A DNA stretch of 15,551 nucleotides from Solimonas sp047605265 (GTDB lineage Bacteria; Pseudomonadota; Gammaproteobacteria; Nevskiales; Nevskiaceae): NCBI GenBank assembly GCA_047605265.1, contig JASGFY010000069.1:1-15551 (forward strand). The letters are read 5' to 3'. Of this stretch, positions 7,147 to 15,551 are shown piece after piece; position 1 is the first letter of the stretch, and the number at the start of each line of letters is the position of its first letter. Under the pieces are notes generated by a model. That model was not told the DNA's origin. It did not search any database and was given only the letters and a program-made list of their open reading frames with translations. A program made the position numbers and the translations under genes.

Positions 7147-8163
7147 ATGTCGCTGAAACAGATCGCCGCCGAACTGGGCCTCTCGCTGACCACGGTCAGC
7201 CGGGCGCTCAACGGCTATCCGGAGGTCGCCGAAAGCACGCGCGAGGCCGTGCGGGCCGCGGCCGCCCGGCACGGCCATCGCCCCAACGTCAGCGCGCGCG
7301 GCCTGGCGCTGGGCCGCGCCGACGCGGTCGGTCTGGTGTTCCCCATCACGCCCAGCGATCTGGGCGATACCCTGTTCCTGAATGTGGCCGCGGCGATGAG
7401 CGACCGTCTGGCGAAGGAAAGCCTGGACCTGCTGATCATCTCGGCCTCGCGCGACCATGAGCTGGCGGCCTACCGGCGGGCGATCGCCGCCCGCCGCATC
7501 GATGCCTTCGTCGTCGCGCGCACGCTCGTCGACGATCCGCGCCTGCAATTGCTGCAGCAGCACCAGATTCCCTTCGTCGCCTACGGCCGCAGCGGCAGCC
7601 TGCGCCAGCCTTACGCCTGGTTCGATTTCGACAACGAGGCCGGCGCCCGCCTGGCCGCCGAACGCTTGCTCGCGCTGGGGCACCGGCGCATCGCCTACAT
7701 CGGCGCGGCGGCGGAATACAACTTCACCGCCCAGCGCCTGACCGGCTTTCGCGCGGCGCTGGCGAAGGCCGGCGCGACGCTGCCGCGAAGCGCGCTGCGC
7801 CTCGGCGCGCTGGACCGCCGCGCCGGCTACGACGCGATGCAGGCGCTGCTGGCGCAGCCGCGCCGTCCGAGCGCCGTGCTGGTCGACAACCATCTGGCCG
7901 GCGCCGGCGCGGTGCATGCGATCCTCGGCGCGGGCCTGCGGCTGGGGCGCGACGTCTCGGTCATCGTCTACGGCGGGCTCGACGAGGACTCGGTGATCCG
8001 CAGCCCCATCACGTCGATCAAGCCGGCGACGCCCGCGGCCACCGGCGAGACGCTGGCCGAGCTGACGCTGCGCCTGCTGCGCGGCGAGCCGGTCTCCGCC
8101 TTGCAGGAGCTGCGCATGCCGGCCCTGGAAATCGGCAGCAGCGACGGACCTCCGCCGGCCTGA
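7147..8163 (+). CDS. LacI-family transcriptional regulator
   Basis: This 338-residue protein has the N-terminal helix-turn-helix of the LacI/GalR family (IAAELGLSLTTVSRALNG, about residues 6-23). The hinge region follows (HRPNVSARGLA, about 44-54, with the conserved Leu53 that intercalates in DNA). A periplasmic-binding-protein-like effector domain comes next (VGLVFPITPS, LLALGHRRIAYIG, RLTGFRAAL, PITSIKPA). The ATG at 7147 was chosen because it gives the standard short N-terminus and has GGAG eight bases upstream; a GTG at 7123 would add eight residues. It is divergent from the TonB receptor gene and probably binds the palindrome at 7005-7026, repressing the receptor/sulfatase/ABC genes until it binds an imported sugar or a breakdown product. 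No specific inducer can be assigned. Confidence 0.93.
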   Translation: MSLKQIAAELGLSLTTVSRALNGYPEVAESTREAVRAAAARHGHRPNVSARGLALGRADAVGLVFPITPSDLGDTLFLNVAAAMSDRLAKESLDLLIISASRDHELAAYRRAIAARRIDAFVVARTLVDDPRLQLLQQHQIPFVAYGRSGSLRQPYAWFDFDNEAGARLAAERLLALGHRRIAYIGAAAEYNFTAQRLTGFRAALAKAGATLPRSALRLGALDRRAGYDAMQALLAQPRRPSAVLVDNHLAGAGAVHAILGAGLRLGRDVSVIVYGGLDEDSVIRSPITSIKPATPAATGETLAELTLRLLRGEPVSALQELRMPALEIGSSDGPPPA

Positions 8164-8215
8164 AGGCGGGCCGGCCGGCGCGCCGTCATGCTCCCGCCAC
8201 AGACGGGCCCGACGA

Positions 8216-8251
8216 TGCGCTCCCCTGTGCGCTGCCCTATGCGCTCCGGTC
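8216..8251. repeat. Three 12-base direct repeats upstream of metK
   Basis: TGCGCT occurs at 8216, 8228 and 8240, exactly 12 bases apart. The units read TGCGCTCCCCTG, TGCGCTGCCCTA and TGCGCTCCGGTC. They sit just upstream of the TAGAAT box (8261-8266), where a -35 element would be expected but is not evident. They could be tandem activator sites or a chance local duplication. Confidence 0.5.
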
Positions 8252-8264
8252 CGCCTGCCCTAGA

Positions 8265-8290
8265 ATATCCGTTCATCCGTATAGACAGAT
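8265..8290 (+). promoter_or_regulatory. metK copy of the shared metK/ahcY upstream element
   Basis: This 26-base stretch matches the one in front of ahcY (12411-12436) at 20 of 26 positions. Its right part, ATCCGTATAGACAGAT, is a degenerate version of the inverted repeat that is perfect upstream of ahcY. It lies immediately downstream of a TAGAAT -10-like box (8261-8266) and 19 bases before the metK ATG, a position suited to repression. The likely binder is a regulator of the methionine/SAM cycle; SahR-type repressors are known to control these same genes in proteobacteria. Confidence 0.55.
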
Positions 8291-8309
8291 CGCCCCGAGG
8301 ATCCCATCG

Positions 8310-9512
8310 ATGTCCGAATACCTGTTCACGTCCGAATCCGTTTCCGAAGGTCATCCCGACAAGGTCGCCGACCAGATCTCGGACGCGGTGCTCGACGCGA
8401 TCCTCGCGCAGGACAAGAAGGCGCGCGTGGCCTGCGAGACGCTGGTCAAGACCGGCGTGGCGATCGTCGCCGGCGAGATCACCACCAGCGCCTGGATCGA
8501 TCTCGAAGCGCTGACGCGCAAGGTCATCACCGACATCGGCTACACCTCGTCGGCGGTCGGCTTCGACGGCGCGACCTGCGGCGTGCTCAACCTGATCGGC
8601 AAGCAGTCGCCGGACATCGCCATGGGCGTCGACCGCAAGAAGCCGGAAGAACAGGGCGCCGGCGACCAGGGCCTGATGTTCGGCTACGCCTGTGACGAAA
8701 CCAGGGAGCTGATGCCGGCGCCGATCTACTACTCGCACCGCATCGTCGAGCAGCAGTCGAAGGTGCGCAAGGCCAAGAAGTCGGCGCTGCCGTGGCTGCG
8801 CCCGGACGCCAAGAGTCAGGTCACGTTGCGCTACAAGGACGGCGTCGCCGTCGGCCTCGACGCCGTCGTGCTGTCGACGCAGCACGATCCGAGCGTCAAG
8901 CTCAAGGAGCTGCGCGAAGGCGTGATGGAGGAAATCCTCAAGCCGGTGCTGCCGGCGAAGTGGATCAGCAAGCACACCAAGTTCCACATCAACCCGACCG
9001 GCAACTTCGTCATCGGCGGCCCGGTCGGCGACTGCGGCCTGACCGGCCGCAAGATCATCGTCGACTCCTACGGCGGCTGGGCGCGCCACGGCGGCGGCGC
9101 GTTCTCGGGCAAGGATCCGTCGAAGGTCGACCGCTCGGCCGCGTACGCCGCGCGCTACGTCGCCAAGAACATCGTCGCCGCCGGCCTAGCGTCGCGCTGC
9201 GAAGTGCAGGTCAGCTACGCGATCGGCGTCGCCGAGCCGACCTCGATCATGGTGACCACGTTCGGCACCGGCAAGATCAGCGACGAGTCGCTCGAAAAGC
9301 TGGTGCGCCGCCACTTCGATCTGCGCCCGTACGGCATCACCAAGATGCTCGACCTCGTGCACCCGATCTATCAGCTCACCGCCGCCTACGGCCACTTCGG
9401 CCGCAAGCCGTTCGAGGTCAAGCTCGCCGACGGCACGACCGCGACGGCCTTCTCGTGGGAGAAGACCGACAAGGCCGACGCGCTGAAGGAAGATGCCAAG
9501 AAGCTGAAATAA
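8310..9512 (+). CDS. metK: S-adenosylmethionine synthetase (methionine adenosyltransferase)
   Basis: This 400-residue cytoplasmic enzyme makes S-adenosylmethionine from methionine and ATP, releasing phosphate and pyrophosphate. Seen motifs are SEGHPDK (about residues 12-18, with the active-site His15), GAGDQGLMFGYACDE (about 116-130, the ATP/SAM site), GGPVGDCGLTGRKIIVDSYGG, and the phosphate loop GGGAFSGKDPSKVDRSAAY (about 260-278). Length is slightly above the E. coli enzyme, as in many proteobacteria. The ATG at 8310 has GAGG nine bases upstream. It stands alone with its own leader and terminator and belongs with ahcY and metF, which lie further along the same strand. Regulation through the upstream element shared with ahcY is likely. 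Confidence 0.98.
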   Translation: MSEYLFTSESVSEGHPDKVADQISDAVLDAILAQDKKARVACETLVKTGVAIVAGEITTSAWIDLEALTRKVITDIGYTSSAVGFDGATCGVLNLIGKQSPDIAMGVDRKKPEEQGAGDQGLMFGYACDETRELMPAPIYYSHRIVEQQSKVRKAKKSALPWLRPDAKSQVTLRYKDGVAVGLDAVVLSTQHDPSVKLKELREGVMEEILKPVLPAKWISKHTKFHINPTGNFVIGGPVGDCGLTGRKIIVDSYGGWARHGGGAFSGKDPSKVDRSAAYAARYVAKNIVAAGLASRCEVQVSYAIGVAEPTSIMVTTFGTGKISDESLEKLVRRHFDLRPYGITKMLDLVHPIYQLTAAYGHFGRKPFEVKLADGTTATAFSWEKTDKADALKEDAKKLK

Positions 9513-9529
9513 GCGCTGCTCTCATGCTT

Positions 9530-9566
9530 CAACGAAAAGGCCCGCTTGATGCGGGCCTTTTCGTTG
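9530..9566. terminator. Strong intrinsic terminator between metK and ppc
   Basis: A perfect 16-base-pair stem (9530-9545 with 9551-9566) has a 5-base loop TTGAT. The stem carries AAAAGGCCCGC on one side and GCGGGCCTTTT on the other, so RNA from either strand ends in a GC-rich hairpin followed by U residues. It lies 17 bases after the metK stop and 57 bases beyond the ppc stop, and probably serves both convergent genes. Confidence 0.85.
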
Positions 9567-9623
9567 GCGGCGGCTTATTGTCTTGGCCGTGGTCTCCTGC
9601 CCGTTCGTCTCCTGATGCAGTCT

Positions 9624-12347
9624 TCACCCCGTGTTCTGCAAGCCCTGCGCCACCCCATTCACCGTCGCCACCAGCGCCCGCAGCAAAGCCTCGTCCTGCG
9701 CCCCGCCCTCGCGCCATCGCCCGAGCAGATCGATCTGCAAGAGATTGATCGGATCGACATACGGATTGCGCAGGCGGATCGATTGCGCGAGGCGCGGGTC
9801 GTTGCTGAGCAGACGGTCGGCGTTCTTGATGCGCAGCACCCAGTGCACGGTGCGCTCGAACTCGCCGCGCACGCGCGCGAAGAACGGCTCGTGCAGCGGC
9901 CCGGCGAGCAGCGAGTAGCGCTCGGCGACGTCGAGATCGCACTTGGCGAGCACCATGTCGACGTCGTCGAGCATCGTGCGGAAGAACGGCCAGTCGCGCG
10001 CCATTTCATGCAGCCGCGCTTCGCCGAACTGCTGCGCGGCGCGTTCAAGGCCGCTGCCGAGTCCGTACCAGCCGGTGATGATCGCGCGGCACTGCGTCCA
10101 CGCGAAGACCCAGGGAATCGCGCGCAGTGATTCGACGCCCTGCATCGTGCCGCGCCGCGACGGCCGCGATCCCAGCGTCATGCGCTCGATGACGTCGATC
10201 GGCGTAGCGCTGCGGAAGTAGTCGACGAAGTTCGGCGCGTCGACGAACTCGCGATACGCGGCACGCGACGCGGCCGACAGCAGCAACATCGTCTCCTTCC
10301 AGCCGGCTTCGCGCGCATCGGGCGCACGCGGACTCAGCGTCGCGCGCAGCGTCGCCGACACGGCGCGTTCGAGCTCGCGCAGCGCCAGCGCGCGGATGCC
10401 GTACTTGCGGTGGATGACCTCGCCCTGCTCGGTGACGCGCAGCACGCCGGCCACGGAGCCGCGCGGACTGGCGTTGAGCGCCGTCGAGATGCGGCCGCCG
10501 CCGCGGCTCGCGCTGCCGCCGCGGCCGTGGAAGAAGCTCAGCGCGATGCCGGCTTCGTGGGCGACTTCGAGCAGTTCGACCTGCGCGCGCTGCAGGCCCC
10601 ATCTGGATGCGACGGTTCCGCCGTCCTTGCCGCTGTCCGAGTAGCCGAGCATGACGACCTGACGATGGCCACGCGCGGCCAGATGCGCGCGATAGACCGG
10701 ATCGGCGAACAGCGCGCGCAGCGTCGCCGGGCCGTTCTGCAGATCGTCGACGGTTTCGAACAGTGGCGCGACGTCGAGCGGCACATGGCCATGCACGCCG
10801 ACGAGACCGCCGAACCGCGCCAGCGCGAGCACCGCGAGCACATCGGCGGCGCGCTGCGCCATGCTGATGATGTAGAGGCCGGTCGAGCCGCTGCCGTAGC
10901 GTTCCTGCGCGTCGGCGAGTTGCGCGAACACGGCGCGCGCGCGCTGCGCGACGGCATCTTTCGACGCCGCAAACACGGCGTCGCGGCCGGCATACGGGCG
11001 CAGGATGTCGGCCTGCTCGCCGGCCACGCGCTGCGCCCAGGCTTCATCGCCGAGCAGCGCGGCGATCGCCCGCGCATGCACGCGCGAATCCTGGCGCACG
11101 TCGAGCCGCGCCAGATGAAAGCCGAAGGTCTTCGCGCGCCACAGCAGGCGGCGCACGGCGAACCAGCCGGCGTGCACGCCCTTGTGCGCGCGCAGCGAGT
11201 CGGCGATCAGGCGGATGTCGGCGATGAACTCGTCGGCGTCGATGTAGCCGTCGGTATCGTCACGTTGCGTCGCCCGCAGGCGCGCGCGCATCAGCGTCAG
11301 GAACACGCGGTACGGCATGTCGGCGTGGCGCGGACGGATCGCCGCCGCGACCTTCGGCAGGCGCTCGCGGTAATCATCAAGGCGCGCGGCGAGTGCCTCG
11401 CTGATCGTCACGCGCCGCGCGGTCTGGCTGAGCAGGCTGGCGAGCTCGGCCACCTCGCCGCTGTAGCGGTCGAGGATCATCTCGCGCTGCCCGCGCAGCG
11501 TGGTCGCGATGGTGTCGGCGCCGACGTTCGGATTGCCATCCATGTCGCCGCCGACCCAGGACGCGAAACGCAGGAGGCGCGGCAGTTCAGCTTCGATGCC
11601 GTAGACCTCCCGCAGCGCGTCTTCGAGCAACTCATAGAAGATCGGCACGACGAGGTAGATCGGGCCGCCGAGGTAGAAGCCGACGTGCTCGAACTCATCC
11701 TGCACCGAAGGCTTCACCGGCGCCGTCTCGCTGGTCTGCCACGCAGCGGTCAGCGCCATGCGCAGGCGCTCCCAGTCGTGACGGCGTTCGAGCGGCGTGC
11801 GCTCCGGATCGAAGCCGTTGATCAGGCAACGGACGATGTCCTGCTCCTTTTCGAGCAGCGCGCGGCGCACCGCTTCGGTCGGGTGCGCGGTGAAGACCGG
11901 CTCGACGTCGAGCGTCGCCAGCGTGTCGAGCAGTTGCCCGGCGTCGACGCCGGCCGCCTGGAGATGGCGCAGCGCGTCGACGAGGCCGTCCGGCTGCGGC
12001 TGCTCGCTCTGCCGCTGGTAGTCGCGGCGACGGCGGATGCGGTGCACGCGCTCGCCGATGTTGACGGCCTGGAAGTAGCTGGAGAACGCGCGCGTCAGCG
12101 CCTCGGCGAGTTCGAGCGGCAGGCCTTCGAGCTGGCCGGCCAGCGCCGCCGCCGGCTCGCCGCGCTCGCGGCGGGCGATCGATGCCGTGCGCAGCGCCTC
12201 GACGCGGGCGAGGAAGCCGTCGCCGAGCTGTTCGGCGAGCATTTCACCGACGGTGGCGCCGAGATGGCGGACATCCTCGCGCAGCGGCGCATCGTACGGC
12301 GAGGCATCGAGGCGGCGGCTCGCCGCGGGGGTGTCGAGGGCGTTCAT
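9624..12347 (-). CDS. ppc: Phosphoenolpyruvate carboxylase
   Basis: This 907-residue cytoplasmic enzyme carboxylates phosphoenolpyruvate with bicarbonate to oxaloacetate, refilling the citric acid cycle. The catalytic VFTAHPTEAVRR is present with His155. Others seen are GGDMDGNPNV (about 267), RLDVRQDSR (about 414), GYSDSGKDGG with Lys574, and FHGRGGSASRGGGR (about 606-619), where the glycine-rich loop differs slightly from the common GRGGxxGRGGxP form. The protein ends in LQNTG, matching the conserved C-terminal NTG of the family. The Lys and Arg expected for aspartate inhibition appear present (LAKCDL; SIRLRNPY). The gene is convergent with metK and divergent from ahcY, with 123 bases between its ATG and that of ahcY. 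I see no clear ribosome site or promoter for it. Confidence 0.97.
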   Translation of the reverse strand: MNALDTPAASRRLDASPYDAPLREDVRHLGATVGEMLAEQLGDGFLARVEALRTASIARRERGEPAAALAGQLEGLPLELAEALTRAFSSYFQAVNIGERVHRIRRRRDYQRQSEQPQPDGLVDALRHLQAAGVDAGQLLDTLATLDVEPVFTAHPTEAVRRALLEKEQDIVRCLINGFDPERTPLERRHDWERLRMALTAAWQTSETAPVKPSVQDEFEHVGFYLGGPIYLVVPIFYELLEDALREVYGIEAELPRLLRFASWVGGDMDGNPNVGADTIATTLRGQREMILDRYSGEVAELASLLSQTARRVTISEALAARLDDYRERLPKVAAAIRPRHADMPYRVFLTLMRARLRATQRDDTDGYIDADEFIADIRLIADSLRAHKGVHAGWFAVRRLLWRAKTFGFHLARLDVRQDSRVHARAIAALLGDEAWAQRVAGEQADILRPYAGRDAVFAASKDAVAQRARAVFAQLADAQERYGSGSTGLYIISMAQRAADVLAVLALARFGGLVGVHGHVPLDVAPLFETVDDLQNGPATLRALFADPVYRAHLAARGHRQVVMLGYSDSGKDGGTVASRWGLQRAQVELLEVAHEAGIALSFFHGRGGSASRGGGRISTALNASPRGSVAGVLRVTEQGEVIHRKYGIRALALRELERAVSATLRATLSPRAPDAREAGWKETMLLLSAASRAAYREFVDAPNFVDYFRSATPIDVIERMTLGSRPSRRGTMQGVESLRAIPWVFAWTQCRAIITGWYGLGSGLERAAQQFGEARLHEMARDWPFFRTMLDDVDMVLAKCDLDVAERYSLLAGPLHEPFFARVRGEFERTVHWVLRIKNADRLLSNDPRLAQSIRLRNPYVDPINLLQIDLLGRWREGGAQDEALLRALVATVNGVAQGLQNTG

Positions 12348-12410
12348 GCCACAACGCTAGCAAACACCGTGACAACCGCAACGCGGGTCGGACCATTGCG
12401 CCGGACTTCT

Positions 12411-12436
12411 ATATTCCTTCATCCGCATAAGCGGAT
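12411..12436 (+). promoter_or_regulatory. ahcY copy of the shared metK/ahcY element, with perfect inverted repeat
   Basis: ATCCGCataaGCGGAT (12421-12436) is a 6-base inverted repeat around a 4-base centre. The whole 26-base block matches the metK leader at 20 of 26 positions. A TATACT -10-like box (12436-12441) touches its right end, and the ahcY ATG follows 34 bases later, so a bound protein would block transcription. Because ppc starts divergently on the other side, the same site could influence ppc as well. Confidence 0.6.
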
Positions 12437-12470
12437 ATACTCCGGCGATCCGCCCTCAGGAACGCACGCC

Positions 12471-13910
<1,440 letters not shown>

Positions 13911-13994
13911 TCCGCAAGACGGCTGCGCGCCTGGCCGCCGTGCTCCTCGCGGCAGGCTGCCTGACCGCGGCCTGCTTCGCACGGAAGGACGCCG

Positions 13995-14284
13995 ATGAAG
14001 ATTCATCACCTCAACTGCGGTTCGATGTGCCCGCATGGCCGGCGCTTCCTGCAAGGCGCGGGCGGCTGGCTGGAACCCGCCCGCATCGTCTGCCATTGCT
14101 GGCTGATCGAGGCGCGCAATGGCCTCACGCTGGTGGATACCGGCAGCGCCTGCTGGCCGTCGAGGGCGACAAACGCCTTGCCAACCGCCGGCGCCTGCAG
14201 GAGCTGCACCGGGCCGGCGGCGTGACGCTCAACAGCGCCCACTGCCCGTACGAATACGACCGCAACGCCGGCCAGAACCCATGA
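13995..14284 (+). pseudogene. Decayed metallo-beta-lactamase-fold hydrolase gene with internal deletion and frameshift
   Basis: An ATG at 13995 with AAGGA four bases upstream opens a frame whose first 50 residues (MKIHHLNCGSMCPHGRR ... GLTLVDTG) look like the N-terminus of an MBL-fold hydrolase. After the VDTG at about 14144 the similarity stops, and this frame ends in a TGA at 14223. From about 14144 the other forward frame encodes QRLLAVEGDKRLANRR, then VTLNSAHCPYEYDR, which resembles the C-terminal end of the same family. Its TGA (14282-14284) overlaps the metF ATG. Only about 96 codons remain. Such proteins usually have roughly 250 or more residues, and the HxHxDH metal-binding motif is absent, so no enzyme activity is expected. 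The preceding 84 bases (13911-13994) hold no gene with a standard start. Confidence 0.7.
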
Positions 14285-15141
14285 CCTCCTCCGCGCATTT
14301 TTCGTTTGAACTGTTCCCGCCGCGCACGCCCGCCGGCGTCGAAAAGCTGCCGGCGGTCGTCGCTCAGCTGGCCGCCGTGCAGCCGTCGTTTTTCTCGGTG
14401 ACGTACGGCGCCGGCGGCTCCGATCAGGACGGCACCTACGACACCGTCGTGCAGGTCGTGACGCAGACCGGCATCGAGGCCGCGCCGCATCTGACCTGCG
14501 TCGGCTCGACGCGCGCCAGGATCGCGGGCTTGCTCCAACGCTACAAGGCCGCCGGCATCCGCCGCATCGTCGCGCTGCGCGGCGATCTGCCGGCGACGGC
14601 GACGTCGCCGAGCGCGCCCGGCGAATTCCATTACGCGAACGAACTGGTCTCGTTCATCCGCGAAACGCATGGCGACACCTTCACGCTCGAAGTCGCCGCC
14701 TATCCGGAAATGCACCCGCAGGCGCCCGATCCGCAGCAGGATTTCGACGCCTTCAAGCGCAAGGTCGAGGCCGGCGCGCACGGCGCGGTCACGCAGTACT
14801 TCTACAACGCCGACGCGTATTTCGATTTCGCCGAGCGCTGCGCGCGCGCCGGCATCACCGTGCCGGTCGTCGCCGGCGTCATGCCGATCACCAATTACAC
14901 GCAGCTGATGCGCTTCTCGGCCGCCTGCGGCGCGGAAATCCCGCGCTGGATTCGTCTCAGGCTCGAAGCGCTGCAGAACGACAGGCCGGCGCTGCTCGAC
15001 TTCGGCCTCGACGTCGTCGCGCGGCTATGCGAAACCCTGCTGAAGAACGGCGCGCCGGGCCTTCACTTCTACTCCATGAATCAGGCCGAGCCGACGCTGA
15101 AGCTGTGGAAGCGCCTGGGCCTGCCGACGCCGCAGGTCTGA
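14281..15141 (+). CDS. metF: Methylenetetrahydrofolate reductase
   Basis: This 286-residue cytoplasmic flavoenzyme reduces 5,10-methylene-tetrahydrofolate to 5-methyl-tetrahydrofolate, the methyl donor for making methionine from homocysteine. Visible features are FSFELFPPRTP at the N-terminus with the catalytic Glu10, FFSVTYGAGGS (about 37-47), RRIVALRGDLP with Asp102 for FAD binding, EVAAYPEMHPQA, and AVTQYFYNADAYF with the folate-site Gln. Length fits bacterial MetF. The ATG at 14281 overlaps the TGA of the decayed hydrolase frame as ATGA and has no good ribosome site, so translation was probably coupled to the lost upstream gene. The open frame extends upstream to 14119, but the extra residues are unlike MetF. 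It probably shares transcription with ahcY. Confidence 0.97.
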   Translation: MTSSAHFSFELFPPRTPAGVEKLPAVVAQLAAVQPSFFSVTYGAGGSDQDGTYDTVVQVVTQTGIEAAPHLTCVGSTRARIAGLLQRYKAAGIRRIVALRGDLPATATSPSAPGEFHYANELVSFIRETHGDTFTLEVAAYPEMHPQAPDPQQDFDAFKRKVEAGAHGAVTQYFYNADAYFDFAERCARAGITVPVVAGVMPITNYTQLMRFSAACGAEIPRWIRLRLEALQNDRPALLDFGLDVVARLCETLLKNGAPGLHFYSMNQAEPTLKLWKRLGLPTPQV

Positions 15142-15181
15142 GCGGGCCTCCTAAGAATCGAGCAGGCGCCCTCACCGTGCC

Positions 15182-15210
15182 TCCCGCTCCGGACTCCGGC
15201 GTACGCGGGA
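15182..15210. repeat. Hairpin-forming, REP-like sequence after metF
   Basis: TCCCGC (15182-15187) pairs with GCGGGA (15205-15210), with a possible inner CCGG/CCGG stem. The flank CGTACGCGGGAATAACG resembles scattered extragenic palindromes common in proteobacteria. There is only one copy in the window, so repeat status is not shown. It may also protect or end the metF transcript, but there is no T-run. Confidence 0.3.
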
Positions 15211-15263
15211 ATAACGCCGCCCAGGGTTTCCGCAACGCGGCGACGGATCGTTGATTGAGGCAT

Positions 15264-15285
15264 CGCGGCACGCTCCGGAGCCGCG
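15264..15285. other. Inverted repeat just upstream of the BenE-type gene
   Basis: CGCGGC (15264-15269) and GCCGCG (15280-15285) are complementary and enclose CTCCGGAG, itself a palindrome. The structure ends just before the GAGGGA ribosome site of the next gene, so it could be an operator or a leader hairpin. In such GC-rich DNA it could also be chance. Confidence 0.25.
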
Positions 15286-15297
15286 AGGGACTCATCC

Positions 15298-15551
15298 ATG
15301 CCAGCCGACGCCGCTCAAGCTGCTCCGCAACCACCCTGGCCGCTGTCGGCCTTCACCTCGGCGCTGATCGCCGCGCTCGTCGGCTTCGGCGGCACGATCG
15401 CGCTGATCGTGCGCATGGGCCAGAGCCTCGGCGCGAGCCCGCTGCAGATCACCTCCTCCGTCACCGCGCTGTGCGTCGGCATCGCCGCCGGCGGCGCGTG
15501 GCTCAGCCTGCGGCTGCGCATGCCGATCGTGCTGGCGTGGTCGACGCCCGG
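15298..15551 (+). CDS. BenE-type membrane transporter (benzoate/H+ symporter family), 5' part
   Basis: The ATG at 15298 has GAGGGA seven bases upstream, and the frame is open to the window end (84 codons). The translation has a first hydrophobic segment FTSALIAALVGFGGTIALIV (about residues 19-38), a second around VTALCVGIAAGGAWLSL, and then LRMPIVLAWSTP, the signature seen near the start of BenE proteins. The family are inner-membrane proteins of about 390-400 residues, some of which import benzoate with protons; many members have no proven substrate. Only the first fifth is visible. It lies after a 156-base spacer with hairpins and is probably transcribed separately from metF. Confidence 0.85.
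   Translation, partial: MPADAAQAAPQPPWPLSAFTSALIAALVGFGGTIALIVRMGQSLGASPLQITSSVTALCVGIAAGGAWLSLRLRMPIVLAWSTP

Noticed and set aside
8155..8185. GC-rich inverted repeat at the end of the LacI-family gene as terminator
   Set aside because: GCCGGCC/GGCCGGC pairs can form, but there is no T-run, and such pairs are common in this base composition.
8164..8309. SAM riboswitch upstream of metK
   Set aside because: No recognisable SAM aptamer core; only about 20 bases separate the proposed element from the ATG.
10410..12470. Very long open plus-strand frame antisense to ppc, continuous with the ahcY frame
   Set aside because: It is the mirror of ppc codons in GC-rich DNA. Its translation is rich in Arg, Gln, Val and His, with no family motif, and ahcY has a proper start with ribosome site at 12471.
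12348..12470. SAH riboswitch upstream of ahcY
   Set aside because: The leader after the -10-like box is only about 25 bases and lacks the conserved SAH aptamer sequence; a DNA palindrome explains the region better.
13911..14280. Single intact gene filling the space between ahcY and metF
   Set aside because: The only recognisable protein similarity is split between two frames and lacks the protein core, so a pseudogene fits better.

Overview
The window is GC-rich DNA with tightly packed genes. It probably comes from a gammaproteobacterium of the Xanthomonadales/Nevskiales kind. That assignment is an inference from base composition, the TonB-dependent outer-membrane receptor, and the style of the metK, ahcY and ppc proteins; no rRNA or other marker confirms it. 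I saw no tRNA, rRNA, CRISPR array or insertion sequence.

Left part (about 1-8163) is a carbohydrate-type uptake locus. On the minus strand, in transcription order, it holds a TonB-dependent receptor, a heparan-N-sulfatase-like (SGSH-like) sulfatase without a signal peptide, a periplasmic sugar-binding protein, two ABC permeases of the MalF/MalG type, and the start of a further gene cut by the window edge. The last five are packed with gaps of 5 and 3 bases, then two ATGA overlaps. A LacI-family regulator gene is divergent from the receptor. A strong palindrome with a central CG, typical of LacI-family operators, overlaps the predicted -10 box of the receptor promoter. A hairpin followed by a T-rich run lies between the receptor and the sulfatase, so the downstream genes may be expressed at a lower level. 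My reading is that a sulfated or related sugar passes the outer membrane through the receptor, is imported by the ABC system, and is processed in the cytoplasm by the sulfatase. The substrate is not known.

Middle and right part (about 8164-15141) is the activated methyl cycle. It holds metK (S-adenosylmethionine synthetase), ahcY (S-adenosylhomocysteine hydrolase) and metF (methylenetetrahydrofolate reductase), all on the plus strand. ppc (phosphoenolpyruvate carboxylase) sits between metK and ahcY on the minus strand. metK and ahcY share a 26-base upstream element (20 of 26 identical) that contains an inverted repeat, and no SAM or SAH riboswitch is recognisable. This suggests joint control by a DNA-binding regulator, possibly of the SahR type. 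Between ahcY and metF lies the wreck of a metallo-beta-lactamase-fold hydrolase gene: its N- and C-terminal ends are recognisable in different frames and the middle, including the metal-binding motif, is gone.

Right edge (15142-15551): a spacer with hairpin-forming sequence, then the 5' end of a BenE-type (benzoate/H+ symporter family) membrane transporter gene.
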